This document shows, in pieces, positions 11,680 to 22,455 of a DNA stretch of 64,000 bases. This DNA comes from Trichobilharzia regenti (lineage: Eukaryota; Platyhelminthes; Trematoda; Strigeidida; Schistosomatidae). Below the pieces are notes generated by a model. The model was not told the origin of the DNA, searched no databases, and saw only the letters and a program-made list of their open reading frames with translations. The position numbers and the translations under genes were made by a program. The DNA is taken from contig OX235263.1 of the NCBI GenBank assembly GCA_944472135.2, forward strand, positions 11,391,517 to 11,455,516. Direction: 5' to 3'. The stretch's first letter is position 1. Every line of letters begins with the position of its first letter.

Positions 11680-12335
11680 TACTTAGACCTCCTATTAACC
11701 TAAATCATACCCTTCTAGAAATCGAGAATCGGGAAGGCGAGAAACATATTCATCAACCTAAAACCAATCTCGAAGTCTTCGTCACTCAGTACCAACAACA
11801 AAATTCGATCGGATTTTCAATACAGACGTCAAGTAGGTCAGTTCTTCTATACGGATCAGAAAGTTGGCGGGCGGGTCACAAAGAATATTTCCAACAGCCT
11901 GTTGCAGACCTTCATCAACAACTGTCTTCGCTCTACACTGAAGATCAGATGTCCGGGCTGGAAAGAATCACCAACTATGGAAAACTATGGCGACAAACAA
12001 AATAAGAACCAACCAATCGCCAACCAACAAATATGCAGGAGAAAGTGGAGATGGATTGGACACTCGCTCGCTGAGGAGACATCGTGCTGGGTGACATCGC
12101 GCGAGCGTCAGGCCATTGCTCGAGTGGAACCAGGCTGAGAGGGAAGCAAGCGGCGAGTGGGACGTCAGTGCAAGGGTGACATGGAGGAGATCATGTGACG
12201 AGGAGTTGAAGCATTATGGACTAAAATGGATGCAGGTGAAAAGTAGAGCAGAAGGAAGACAGAAGTGGCAAGTGGAGACGTGCAGTTGAAGCCCTATTTT
12301 CAACTAGGAACCCAAAGGAACAGTAATATAATAAT
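11680..12335 (+). mobile_element. RTE-clade LINE 3' fragment
   Basis: Shows GAAACATATTCATCAACCTA, GGATCAGAAAGTTGGCGGGC, ACAAAATAAGAACCAACCAA, the block encoding NQQICRRKWRWIGHSLAEET, and the 3' end AACTAGGAACCCAAAGGAAC. The RRKWRWIGH string is the hallmark of the RTE C-terminal region. Two overlapping frames show it is frame-shifted. Confidence 0.75.
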
Positions 12336-13280
12336 AAATAATACCTTTCTTAAAGAAGGTTCATGAGACTACCTAGATTAGTTCAAATTGGCAGGGTACC
12401 ACCTACAAACTTCTAATTGGAATTCTGACGCAACTCTTCACTTTCAGTCATCACTCAGGCATTCGTGTGTAGTTCTTATACGAATAAGTAAGACTGACAG
12501 ACATTCAAGCTGATAAGTATCATTCCAGACCATTCTTTTGGAACAATAACGATAAATAACAGAAATGATAACTATCAATATGACTTGAGTCTGTATAAAT
12601 GTATACACAGATTACAGATGATAAAACGAATATATATTGAATGAACGCTATTCTGTTTTCTTTTACATTCTGATAGGTAAAAAAACATGTATACTAATAA
12701 TTTCCAGAATTATGACGGAAATATAAACTTTAAAATGTATATTCTTACGAAAAACTACACAATATACACAATACATTACTAACACTACTACTACTACTAC
12801 TACAAATACTACTAATACTGCTACTAAAATAGTATATTTATATTCCCTCAAAAAAATTCAATATATAAATAAGTAAAATGACAACATGCATAGTTGATGA
12901 TAACTAAAACAAGATTGCTGATGATGATGTCGAGTACACTTTTTTTGTCTCTTTCTATGTTTTTCATAACTACTTTTGCAATAAACGAAGAGTATTCATC
13001 CAAAGACACAGAAATTGACACTTCGTCTGTGTACTGTTTTTGAGGGAGGACACACGAAGTCATGCAAAAGGTTAGTTAATATTATATATCCGTCTGATGC
13101 TCACTAGCTAATGAGCCCTATTCAGATAGTTAGTTATTTGGATTTCTAATAGTAAATCATCACCGGTGGGGTACAGCAGATCACGTGTGGGGACAGATAC
13201 TCGCCACTGATGTCACTGTCGCTAATGTCAGCACTATAACGTGCGTGAATAGGCAGAAATTGGAATTCTTGGGCTGGTCA
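12336..13280. other. Unique AT-rich island, no gene assigned
   Basis: Free of recognisable repeats. It has a CTA/TAC trinucleotide run near 12,785-12,830. A 71-codon minus-strand frame (12,848-13,063) includes YTDEVSISVSLDEYSSFIAK after an AG acceptor-like site, but it has no matching donor or partner. It is also possible 3' untranslated sequence of an unseen transcript. Confidence 0.4.
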
Positions 13281-13475
13281 TTGAGATTTTTTATTACGGC
13301 TTGATTCCACACCGTATTTTTGGTACATGTATGGAATTTGCAGCATGTGAAATCGGTAGCTCAAATTTTACAGCCTGACCATAGATATCAGGTGTGCGTT
13401 GGCAGAGGATCGCACTGTGGACCATGTCCATGATCGAGGAGAGTGCTAAACGTTGTGCCACTGACGTACAGGGGG
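13281..13475 (-). mobile_element. tRNA-derived SINE (family S3), minus orientation
   Basis: The left end is a T-rich run (poly-A of a minus-strand element), then ACGGCTTGATTCCACACCGT and ATAGATATCAGGTGTGCG, and a decayed tRNA-like head ending GTGCCACTGACGTAC. It is the reverse complement of the copy at 41,776-41,964. Confidence 0.65.
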
Positions 13476-13665
13476 TAAATGGTCTACAAGGTCATCTTGT
13501 AAGCCCGATGGTCCTTGGTTCGAACCCTCGCGGTGGATGCATAGTGATGCAAATTGGTACGAAACAGCTGTCTAGCACTCCAGTACTGGTGTTCCAATGA
13601 CTCTCTAGCTGACGTCAGCGTATGATGAAATCCTATAACTAGTCGAATTCCTGCAAACCAGCATT
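13460..13665 (+). mobile_element. HHR-SINE copy, plus orientation
   Basis: tRNA-like part GGTCTACAAGGTCATCTTGT with B box GGTTCGAACCCTCG, then TACGAAACAGCTGTCTAGCA (3' half of the hammerhead motif) and the family end GACGTCAGCGTATGATGAAA. The 5' half of the hammerhead core is mutated. It abuts the S3 SINE on its left. Confidence 0.65.
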
Positions 13666-14889
13666 TAAATATCAATTCAGAGAGGTGAATCAGTTATAAC
13701 TACCCGAAATTCTGGTCAACTACTTGGACGAACTGGTGATATCATAAATTGAATTCATGATTTACACATTTCGAGGTAATATCTCACTACGGATTCTTTT
13801 GGGAACTCAAAAAAGTGGTAATTTCGCTGGAACAGAATCCATTGGATCATGAATCCAAAATTTCTGTCAGATAGCGATGCCAAGCGCCATTTTCATTCGC
13901 TTTCACCGGTGAGTATCTGTCTTTACATCATTAGCTTGGTCTACCCCACATGGGTCATGACTTTACAATAGAACTGAAGGAATTCAATCGCATAATCAGT
14001 AAATATTTTCGATTAATTTTCAACTAAGATTTGATTTCTCAATGGGTGGCTCAGTGGTAACGCGTTCATTAGATATCACTGATTGACGTAATCCTAAATC
14101 CCATCTACTAAGTGTTGATAAGCCTAGAAACGAGGCACGAGGAGGGGGATTCATCGTGTAGTTAACCACTCCAGTCTAGTTACAGCTTGAAAGTGCAAGC
14201 TTGAAAACCTATGTTCATCTTGGAATCTGAGTAAGAACTTGGAACCGAAATAAAAATGATGGATATTGTTTATCTGAAGGGGGAGGTGGGTGGTAACGAC
14301 TCACACTAGCCAGTAGTGATCGCTACCTATGCCATTCAATGTTTCAGCCTTCAGTACTTTCGTTTTCCGAAGGAAATCATGGAGAAATTTACCTTAAGAC
14401 TGTGTGAACGGTCCACTTTCAAGAGTTACTTCCACCCAGCTGTACAATTGGAGCTGTACATATATATATATACGAGCAAATATTCCAATTTGACAAGGAT
14501 AGCAGACCAAAAAAACAGGGGTTCAGTTTAGAATGTCATTCATGCAATCACAATATATTTCAGCGTGACAGATGTCATAAGCTTTTTTCGTAATTTATTT
14601 TGTATTTGACATTACAATTATTGACATAAATCTTTTTTTTAACAGCCTTTTTGTTTGATATAGTTATCTGTTGCATAATACGTTTTCATACTTGTCTCTA
14701 TTCTGTTTCAACTGACAGTCAACCTTCTGAATAGTTCTTTGGTGTGTTATAAAACCTTCCATATGAATATATCGCTCATTTTATCATAGTCATTTAATTC
14801 AATTTTAGATTTTCCGTCGACTGATTGGACCGAAGTACTCAGTCTCAGGTCGGCTTCTTTTGCAGACGATTTCTGGGCATGTAATTAGA

Positions 14890-15078
14890 ATTGAATTGGT
14901 GGATGGTGACTAGCAGTGGAACCCAGGAGGTGCATTTCGTCCTATTCCAGTCACGTCATCTGGTTGTACTTGCATCCCCCAGTGAGTGATGATGATGTTC
15001 CCACTGAGGCTAAAACTCAGTATCCATAGTGTCAAATGCCGAAGCGTTATCCACTAGACCACTTGGGAACATCACTCA
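14890..15078 (-). mobile_element. Sm-alpha-type SINE, minus copy
   Basis: On the minus strand: GTTCCCAAGTGGTCTAGTGG (tRNA-like A-box region), TAACGCTTCGGCATTTGACA, then AGTGGGAACATCATC, followed by the hammerhead motif and GTTCCACTGCTAGTCACCAT. This order (tRNA-related part, then hammerhead) is that described for the Schistosoma Sm-alpha family. Confidence 0.7.
14905..14975 (-). ncRNA. Hammerhead ribozyme motif, Sm-alpha type, minus strand
   Basis: Minus strand reads CCAG, ATGACGT in place of CTGANGA, a mispaired stem II ending AGGAC, GAAA, a stem III region, then CTCCTGGGTTCC. Stem I strands CCAG and CTGG are preserved. C3 is replaced by A and A9 by T, so cleavage is unlikely. Confidence 0.55.
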
Positions 15079-15084
15079 CTTTGA

Positions 15085-15150
15085 AATGCATTCATATCCA
15101 GATGACGAGTCCCAAATAGGACGAAATGAGCGTTATCCTAGATTCCACAG
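15085..15150 (+). ncRNA. Hammerhead ribozyme motif, Sm-alpha type, plus strand
   Basis: TTCATATCCAG, then ATGACGA (core with C3 to A), stem-loop II GTCCCAAATAGGAC (perfect), GAAA, then GAGCGTTATCCTAGATTCC. The GTCCCAAATAGGACGAAA string matches the well-studied schistosome hammerhead exactly. The C3 change and an altered cleavage region suggest it is inactive. Confidence 0.6.
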
Positions 15151-15304
15151 CTCGAATGGTTTGGTGCGGTAATCATGTTGACAGAGTTTTGGTCCTACCT
15201 TGTTCGGAATATTCTACTAGACTCTGTGATACTTCTTTTAGTTGAATTTCGATCAACTGATTTCGTTCTACAAGAATTACTTTGCGCTAAAAACTGATTT
15301 GATC

Positions 15305-15600
15305 TGCAAGGAAACCCTGGCTGCACCTAGGTTTTGTGCTAGTTGTCACTCATCAGCAAGGCGTACATGCAAGCACGAAAGAACTCATGTCGCTTGGGAG
15401 ATTCGAAGCCACACCAACCAGTGCTACAGTCAGAGATGTTAGCACTGAGCTAGCTATTTTGGCATCACGATTGACCTCCTGTGGGACTGACTGTTTTGGA
15501 TATTTTTGGTTGGACACTAGTGAGTAACTGGTGTAGTGTGTTTGTGTGTGTGTCTAGACTAATATTAGGTGCAGACTGAATTCTGTCAGACTGCCAAGTT
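15305..15600 (-). mobile_element. tRNA-like repeat (family T)
   Basis: Contains the reverse complement of a tRNA-like head (ATGTTAGCACTGAGCTAGCT), GACCTCCTGTGGGACTGACT, GACACTAGTGAGTAACTGGT and CAGACTGAATTCTGTCAG, in the same order as the other T copies. Confidence 0.6.
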
Positions 15601-17689
15601 TGCCATATGTCCACCATGGTATATGGCTTGCCATCATTATTGATTTATTATTTTATTCCATTACCTTCTGGGCTGAACATAGGCCTTCAGCCTTCAGCTT
15701 TTAAGATGCAGTAGAAGGGAGTTTTTCCATATTTTTACGCGCTGGGGTTATTAGCTTTACATCCAGTCTTCTCTCAGTGCCAGCCCTATTACCGGTTCAG
15801 AGGGGTTAAAGAGTGTATCGGTCGGGGATCAAACTCGGGACCACATTTGTGGTTAGCGAATTTTCCTACCAATGGATCACTGACGCAATCATTCAACGAC
15901 ATTGTAAAGGTAATTTTGAGTTATTCATGTTACTGCCGTTAAAAACAGTACCACAGTGTTTACGACAAATTACTGTCCTTTATCTTCTGTCAAGGCATTA
16001 TTCTTCAAGAGTGGTTGGTCACCAAAGGCAATACTGGGAGGGATTGGGAAAAGAGGAAGTTTAATTGCGTTCAATGTTGACTCAACACTATTTAATACGA
16101 AGGGTTTTCAGAAGTAACTGTTGAAAAACATACTCGATTTAGTGCCTTCTGGCCAGATAGAGGTGATCTTAACAGCGGATGGCAGTTTTGCTCGTTTGCG
16201 ATGAGTTCGTCAGTGGTTTACCCCGTTTGTCTCAGCTTAGAGCTCTCGATTACTTCAAATTTTCCGATTTAAAACTGGCAAACTACTTGGGTCAACTGCT
16301 GACCTTATAAATCCAGTTCATGGTTTGCAAATTATTCGATAATTCGCAATGTACACAGTCCCGGAGTTGAAATTTCCACTACACTTTCTGGTGGAGTCCA
16401 AACTATTCCAATCGGATTGCGTGATATGCTTGGTACCATAAACATTAACATGGCCTATGGAGCTCGATAGACAGAAACCGGACCGTGTGAACCAATTTGG
16501 CTGTCTGAGGTCATTGAAACCAGGTACGCTACCTAGTAATGAGTTTGGCTCCAAAAGAGTGGAACAGCTTTTCGGTGTTTAGATTGCCTTGAACTGGCTA
16601 TCAAGTGCTACGGCTTGACATGAGTGATGTACAGTTAATCATCTCAAGCAAATATGCATAATATCGAGCACATCACAAGTTGTTATCCCTTTAGGAGAAC
16701 AGAAATGTGTACATGTGCCGCCTGTAGGAATTAATGTCGCCTATGGGGTTTAAATGACTACGCAGTATGTTATCATGAACAGATAGAACAGTCAAGTAGC
16801 CTTCGTAACACTCAGGCAGTCCTTGATAATCAGTGTTAGAAATGAGGTAGTATGTGTCATGGGACTGTTTTATGCACCCTGTTCAACTTCATTGTTTACG
16901 TAGATCATACTGTAATGTTAATCTTTATATAGGAAGCCATGATTAAATCCCTCAAAAGTCTAGCACTTGGTTTTATCTGTCTGGTCATAGATTGAATGAC
17001 TGATTCTGTCTTCGACTATGCACAAATCATCACGTAACGAGCAAGATTTAAACTTGTCTGGACTAAACCCCTCTGTCATTTGTAGTCCAACTTTTCAACC
17101 ACCCAACAATCATGATAAATGAAGTTCAATTGGGATATAATTATTGGGGGGTGAGATTGAACTTCAGTGTGGCAGCTAGTGAACTGGAGCACAAGTGTGC
17201 CATTTTCTAGCATAGAAGCAGCCCCAAGTTCAATAGACGACACAAGAATGAAGAGGAGTGAGCAAAGCAAATCTTTACGAAATCTGAAAATACAAGCTGT
17301 GTTGAATCTTGAGAATGATTAAAGCAAAGTTACTGCAAAGACTGATCAAGAGAATTCAACAGTTTTTACGCACAAATCTTAATATATGTCATAAAAGTCA
17401 ATTAAAAAGTGAGAACAACAGGCTGTAAGAAAGGAATAAGAAGCCTGTAGACTCGGTGAAAGGCTGCTGATGAAATCTCGTTCCCTGAAATATAAGGTCG
17501 CTTGACCTGGATCTAACCATACATACATATGAAAAGCTTTTTAATTTGTTGGGATTTTCAATGAATAACAATGAAGACGACGTGAACAGATAACTAGATG
17601 TTGAAAACTGACAATAGGATACCCTGAGAAGAAGTGAATATTATGAGACATCTAGGTTGAGTTTAGGATGGTTTATACCGAAAACTCGA
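15601..17689. other. No gene; one diverged SINE fragment
   Basis: At about 15,690-15,850 a diverged minus copy of the S2 SINE body can be followed (GGGGTTATTAGC, ACCGGTTCAGAGG, TCGGTCGGGGATCAAACTCG). The remainder, including chance frames at 16,318-16,554 and 17,076-17,270, shows nothing recognisable. Confidence 0.45.
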
Positions 17690-18190
17690 TGAATAAACCT
17701 ACAGTTTACACGAAAAATAAAGTCATCACTTCTGTATGGCTCAGACACTCGAAACGTGACTCACCAGAATGAATTCCCAGCAGCCTGTAGATATTCATCA
17801 ACATCTGCCTTAGCTTGACATAGAAGATCATGTTGCCAGCATAAAAAGGTTAGCCAGTAAAAAGAACCCTGGTTGACGAACTAGCCAAGGACCTATTGTC
17901 CATTATGTATGCAAGAGGAAATGATGAGGTTAGACTAAACATACATTGGGGAGACCTTCATGTGACACCACACACGCGAGGTCCTCAAGTGCAGTGCGGA
18001 TTAGTTTGAATATGGATCCGACAGTGACATGGTAGTGAGGGAGCGAAAGGTTGTAGGCAGTTGTGAATCCAGTTTAAAGTGATAGCAGGGAATTAAGCAT
18101 ATTTCCGCTATGGCATTAAAGGCCTAAGTATCACGCCGAACGCAAGAAATGCAAAGCACATAAAAATTACACTGAAGTTCGGCTGACCAC
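17690..18190 (+). mobile_element. Old RTE-clade LINE fragment
   Basis: Strongly diverged but colinear RTE 3' blocks: TCTGTATGGCTCAGACACTC, CAGCAGCCTGTAGATATTCA, ATGTATGCAAGAGGAAATGA, GCGAGGTCCTCAAGTG, and GACAGTGACATGGTAG. No open frame survives. Confidence 0.5.
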
Positions 18191-18344
18191 TAAATGTTAT
18201 TTTAGCATTTATCGAATGTATTTCACCCAATCATTACTTTTCTCAGGAAACGACTGGAATGAAGGAGGAGTACTTTAAAGAAGAAACTGACATCTGGTTG
18301 AAAAATGAATTTCTACACTGAAGTGAAGACGACTGGAAGTGATC

Positions 18345-18640
18345 TATAGGAAGTCCTATCTGACTTAGGTTTCAGGACTGCTGGCAATCACCAATCAGCA
18401 AGGAGTATATGCATTGCTGAATGAATTCATATTCACCCTGAGATTCGAACTCATGCCTTCCAGTGTTGCAGTGAGAAACGTCACCTCTTAACTATTTGGC
18501 CTCGCGACTGACCTCCTGTAGGACTGACTGTATTGGATACTTTGATTGAACACTAGTCAGTAACTAGTGTAGTGCGTTCAGGACTTTGTTCAGTGCGGAC
18601 TGAATTCTACCAGTCAATGTCAGAGATACACCTTAGCGCC
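18345..18640 (-). mobile_element. tRNA-like repeat (family T)
   Basis: Colinear with the 34.1-kb unit: GACTTAGGTTTCAGG, ATTCGAACTCATGCC, CTCCTGTAGGACTGACTG, GAACACTAGTCAGTAACTAG, and GGACTGAATTCTACCAGTC. Confidence 0.65.
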
Positions 18641-18939
18641 TAGTTGGTATCAAAAAGCAAAGAACTTGGGTCAAGCAAGTAACCAATCAGAGTGCACTTT
18701 GATGGTGAGCCATTATAGCTAATATATGGTGGCTACAATGCAAACATGACTTACAGCATTCAGTCTTCAATCAGCAAATGCCTAGATGCACGACAGTAGT
18801 TACTAGTGTTCAAAAGAAGTACTCAGAAAATATTTTGACCACAGAAATTTCAGCTCAGAAACTTAGGAAAGCAAATTTCTAACTGAACTCTAGTGGTTTC
18901 ATATTTTAAAGTAGTATACAGAACAAGGAAATGGATTAT

Positions 18940-19915
18940 GCGTCAGACAGTGGGAAACGAGAACAAGGGATATCCTGGAACGATATGAAGAACCTAGAAG
19001 ACCTGGATTTCGCGCGTGGATGATTTATGTTTGATGTCACACAAAATCAAAGACTTACATGCGAGAACCGACAAACTGGTCGAAGAAGCAGCTGGTGAAG
19101 ACAAGACACCAGGTGAACATAGACAAGACGGAGGTTATGAAAATAACCAACCACTAACAACAACAACAACAACAGCAACATCCAGCCTCAATCACCATCA
19201 ACGGGAGAGATTTGAAAGAGGTTACTTCATTCACTTATCTATGGAGCATTGTCTCAACTACAGTCGGAACGGAGGAGGATGTCAAATCGAGCGAGAATCG
19301 GGAAGGCGAGCGAGAAACACACACATTCATTAACCTGAAACCAATCTGGAAATCTTCGTCACTCAGCCAGCATCAACAACAAAATCCAGTTGGATTTTCA
19401 ATACAAACGACGTGAAGTCAGTCAGTTCTTCTATACGGATCAGAAAGTTGGCGGGCGGGTCACAAAGAATATTTCCAACAGATTGTTGCAGACCTTTATC
19501 AACCAACGACTGTCTTCGGTGGATCTATACTGCAGATAAGATGGGCGGGCCGGAGAGAATCACCAACTATGGGAAACTATGGGGACAAACAAAATAAGAA
19601 CCAACCAATCGCCAACCAACAAATATGCAGGAGAAAGTGGAGATGGATTGGATACTCGCTCGCTGAGGAGGCATCGCGGCGAGTGAAATCGCGCGCGCGT
19701 CATGCCATTGCTCGAATGGAACCAGGCCGAGAGGGAAGCAGGCGGCGAGTGGGACGTCAGTGCAAGGGTGACATGGAGGAGATCGTGTGATGAGGAGTAT
19801 GAATTGAAATGGATACAGGTGAAAAGTACAACAGAAGAGAGAAGTGGCAAGTGGAGACGTGCATTTGATGCCCTATGTTCCACTAGGAACCCAAGAGAAC
19901 AATAATAATAATATA
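18940..19915 (+). mobile_element. RTE-clade LINE 3' fragment with RT motif C
   Basis: Begins in the RT palm: AACCTAGAAGACCTGGATTT encodes NLEDLDF, followed with a frameshift by MDDLCLMSHKIKDLHARTDK. It then has the connection region, the block encoding RRKWRWIGYSLAEEASRRVK, GRQCKGDMEEIV, and the end CCACTAGGAACCCAAGAGAA. A 105-codon frame (19,016-19,333) and a 73-codon frame (19,569-19,790) are its longest open pieces. It is the least decayed of the plus-strand RTE tails. Confidence 0.8.
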
Positions 19916-20464
19916 GAACAATATATCAAATGTTATGCAGAAAATGTCACGAAATGCATTTATGCTCCATTTTACTTTTGTCTAAAATGGGAAGTTAGTT
20001 AATCTAAACAAGGGGTGGGGGGAATTGAATGAATTTAATTAAGACGAAACGGTAAGTCCTCAATAGCTTTCACTTTGTTTACGTCTATGCAGTTAAACAA
20101 ACCATCATTATTATTAATTTCTTTTTCACAAATTTTTGTCTTGTTTGATAAGAAATGAACCTTAAATCCAGTGAAATGTAACATTTAGATAAGTAAATTT
20201 ATGCATTAAACTGGCATTTACAAATTCTAATCATTCAATTCCTTTTTTGAAATATTTGTTTATACGAACTAACCAAAACTGGAAAAATTTTTTATGAAGA
20301 GAATAAAAATGCACCTTGAAAACTGTTTTTTTTCTTCATTGGTGAATGGTTCCACTGTACAAAATAGTGCCTGTGGTAAAACATAGACCTATAGAAAAGT
20401 TATTTATGTTGCATTTGATAATGGATTGATATCAGTTAGACAAACACTGGTAACTAGGGAGTAT
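19916..20464. other. No recognisable feature
   Basis: AT-rich, with no open frame, exon or repeat match seen. Confidence 0.5.
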
Positions 20465-20850
20465 TAGATGGGTGAAGGCGATCATCAGGAAGCTCTGACT
20501 GCACGTAGGTTTCGTGCAAGTTGGCACTCACCAGTCAGTGAGCAAGGCGTATCTGCAACTATCTTGAAGGAAGTCATGCCCATTCTGTGATCTGAATTGG
20601 TGTTATCCAGTGCTACAGTCAGAGCCGCTACCACCTAACCAGTACTATTCACTATTCGGGCTCGTGACTAACCTCCTGTAGGAATTTAATGGATACCTAT
20701 TATTGTTTTGGTTGGATACTAGTCAGTAGCCACCTAATACCAAACATTCACAGTGCACAGTGATGACGAGTCGTCACCTGGCATGTTGGCTGTATTACAA
20801 ACTTGACTGACAGAATTTAGTCTGCACCAAACAAAGGATTAGACATATAA
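20465..20850. mobile_element. tRNA-like repeat (family T) with internal inversion
   Basis: The left part is a normal T unit through GGATACTAGTCAGTAG. The right part (about 20,745-20,850) is the reverse complement of the segment that normally follows, ending AATTTAGTCTGCACC instead of starting GGTGCAGACTGAATT. Confidence 0.6.
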
Positions 20851-20894
20851 CACTAATTGTTGACTAGCGACCGATCAAAAAATACATATACATA

Positions 20895-21180
20895 TATATG
20901 AACCAGGGGGTACTGGAGAACTATTTCGTCCTGGTTCGGGAGTCATCGGAATAACACACCCAACGGATTTCGAAGCCAATATCTTCCAGTTATACGGGTA
21001 CACCTCTTTGGTCATTCTGTCAGTAGGACACGACTCAGTGACAAGTGATTTTGCACTACCAATCCGTGGTTTTGGCACCACACTGGCAAAAGCCAGTGTC
21101 ATTGACGGCGAATATTTGTTCTCACTCCCGCCAAACGGAATGAATCCCACTGGTTACTACATCTCACTAGAATTCCATGC
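20895..21180 (-). mobile_element. HHR-SINE relic with hammerhead-like motif
   Basis: On the minus strand: CCGATGA (core with U4 to C), CTCCCGAACCAGGAC, GAAA, then TCTCCAGTACCCCCTGG. The adjoining body (GCGAATATTTGTTCTCACTC, ATCCCACTGGTTACTAC on the plus strand) recurs, diverged, at about 50,295-50,350. The 120-codon plus frame 21,008-21,370 runs across this relic and the next LINE, so it is not a gene. Confidence 0.5.
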
Positions 21181-21199
21181 AACTTCATCCTCCATGTTT

Positions 21200-21930
21200 C
21201 AGGACTGGATTACACTGAATCCTAGTTTGGAAATAGGGAGTGGAGTGGTAGACCATATTGACCGCTTCACTTATTTGGCGAGTACCATCAACCCCAACGG
21301 GTTGATCTCTGACGAAATCTCAGTACGGATACAATTTCACATATGCCAGTTTATGCTGTCTCTGGCATAGACGTGATATCCTGCTGGCTATCAACCAAAG
21401 GGCGGGTGTACTGCTCATCAGTCCAGTCCGTCCACCTTTATGGCTGTGAGCGAGACCTGGCCATTGAGAGTGGAAGACATGAAAAGATTAGCTGTCTTTG
21501 ATCATAGGTGCCTGCCTTCTATCTCCCGTGTGAAGTGGTATAATAAGGTGAGCAATATTGAGGTTAGGCTTGAGTCGAGTGCTAGGTAAGAAGGGAGGGG
21601 AAATCAATCGACGAGGCTGTGAAGCTACATCGACTGAGATGGTTAGGAAATGTGTTACGAATGTATGCCTAGTCATCGATCGTCTTCCTCGACGGTCAGT
21701 GTTAGCTGATATAGGATGGATCAGGCTGGAAAAGAGCTAGCAGCAGCCAAACTGAAACAAGGCCTAATCAGACAATGAAATCCACAACAGTTAGTTTAAG
21801 CCAGCCACGTAAGATGGTGCAGACTTCCTAATTGGGGTCTTCAGGACGATAAAAACCAATGGTTGGAAACAATTGGTGACATGGCTCAAAATTTTTCCCA
21901 GTGGCGCAGATGCATACACTCCTTGTGACT
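21200..21930 (+). mobile_element. Second RTE-type LINE family, 3' end
   Basis: Frames across the region read VDHIDRFTYLASTINPNGLI, then a decayed middle, then RVLGKKGGEINRRG, MVRKCVTNV and LPRRSVLADIGW. This is the LINE C-terminal block in which [20 protein letters not shown] is the usual form. It ends with GACATGGCTCAAAATTTTTC and GTGGCGCAGATGCATACACT. Copies also lie at 30,147 and 48,230. Confidence 0.75.
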
Positions 21931-22269
21931 TATGACTTCCAATGAAACTTTATTGTTTTTCATTATTTCTATTCCTTTGTTTCATACCTCTGTTTACTGT
22001 CTCTAATATGCATTTCTTCTACTTTCTTCTCTTGACTTGTGTGCTACACGGAGTGTGGCGACTTGAACTAGTGCACATCGGTGCAAAGTTCTATGCTGAA
22101 AACGGACAGACAGGCAGCAACTTCAACCTGCAGCTAGTCACTGGCAACGCATCAGATTCATTTCGAAGAGATGGTTTGTAGGGGTCTGATTTGTTTCAAG
22201 TTTGATCTAATTGATTTCAATGTGTGACCAAATCTGAAGTCAATTTAAATTGTAAAATGAATAGATGCA

Positions 22270-22455
22270 CCTAGGGTGGTTCATTGGACCTGGTCAGGGT
22301 TCTGTTTACAACCAATGAAGCCAGAAACCTCAGTCAGGCCTTTGTAAACTTAGCAAAAATGAAAGGTTAGACATGAGGCTGGCGAGACTACGGTTACTGA
22401 AGCTTTCAAGCTCAAGCTTGAAGCTCTATGCCCTATGCAGAACTCAACGGTATGA
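22270..22455 (+). mobile_element. Diverged S2 SINE body
   Basis: AAAGGTTAGACATGAGGCTG is followed by a CTAT-GCCC-TATG-type tail comparable to the full S2 copy at 50,909 (AAAGGTTGGGCATGAGGCTA). The tRNA head is not recognisable. Confidence 0.4.

Noticed and set aside
12848..13063. A 71-codon minus-strand frame with an acceptor-like AG, considered as a further exon of the RNA-binding protein gene
   Set aside because: The phase required by the donor-like site at 27,322-27,327 puts a stop early in this segment, and no donor or second supporting signal was found.
21008..21370. A 120-codon plus-strand open frame that looks like a possible small gene
   Set aside because: It runs across a SINE relic (repeated at about 50.3 kb) and into the start of a LINE C-terminal block (VDHIDRFTYLAS), so it is a chance fusion of repeats.
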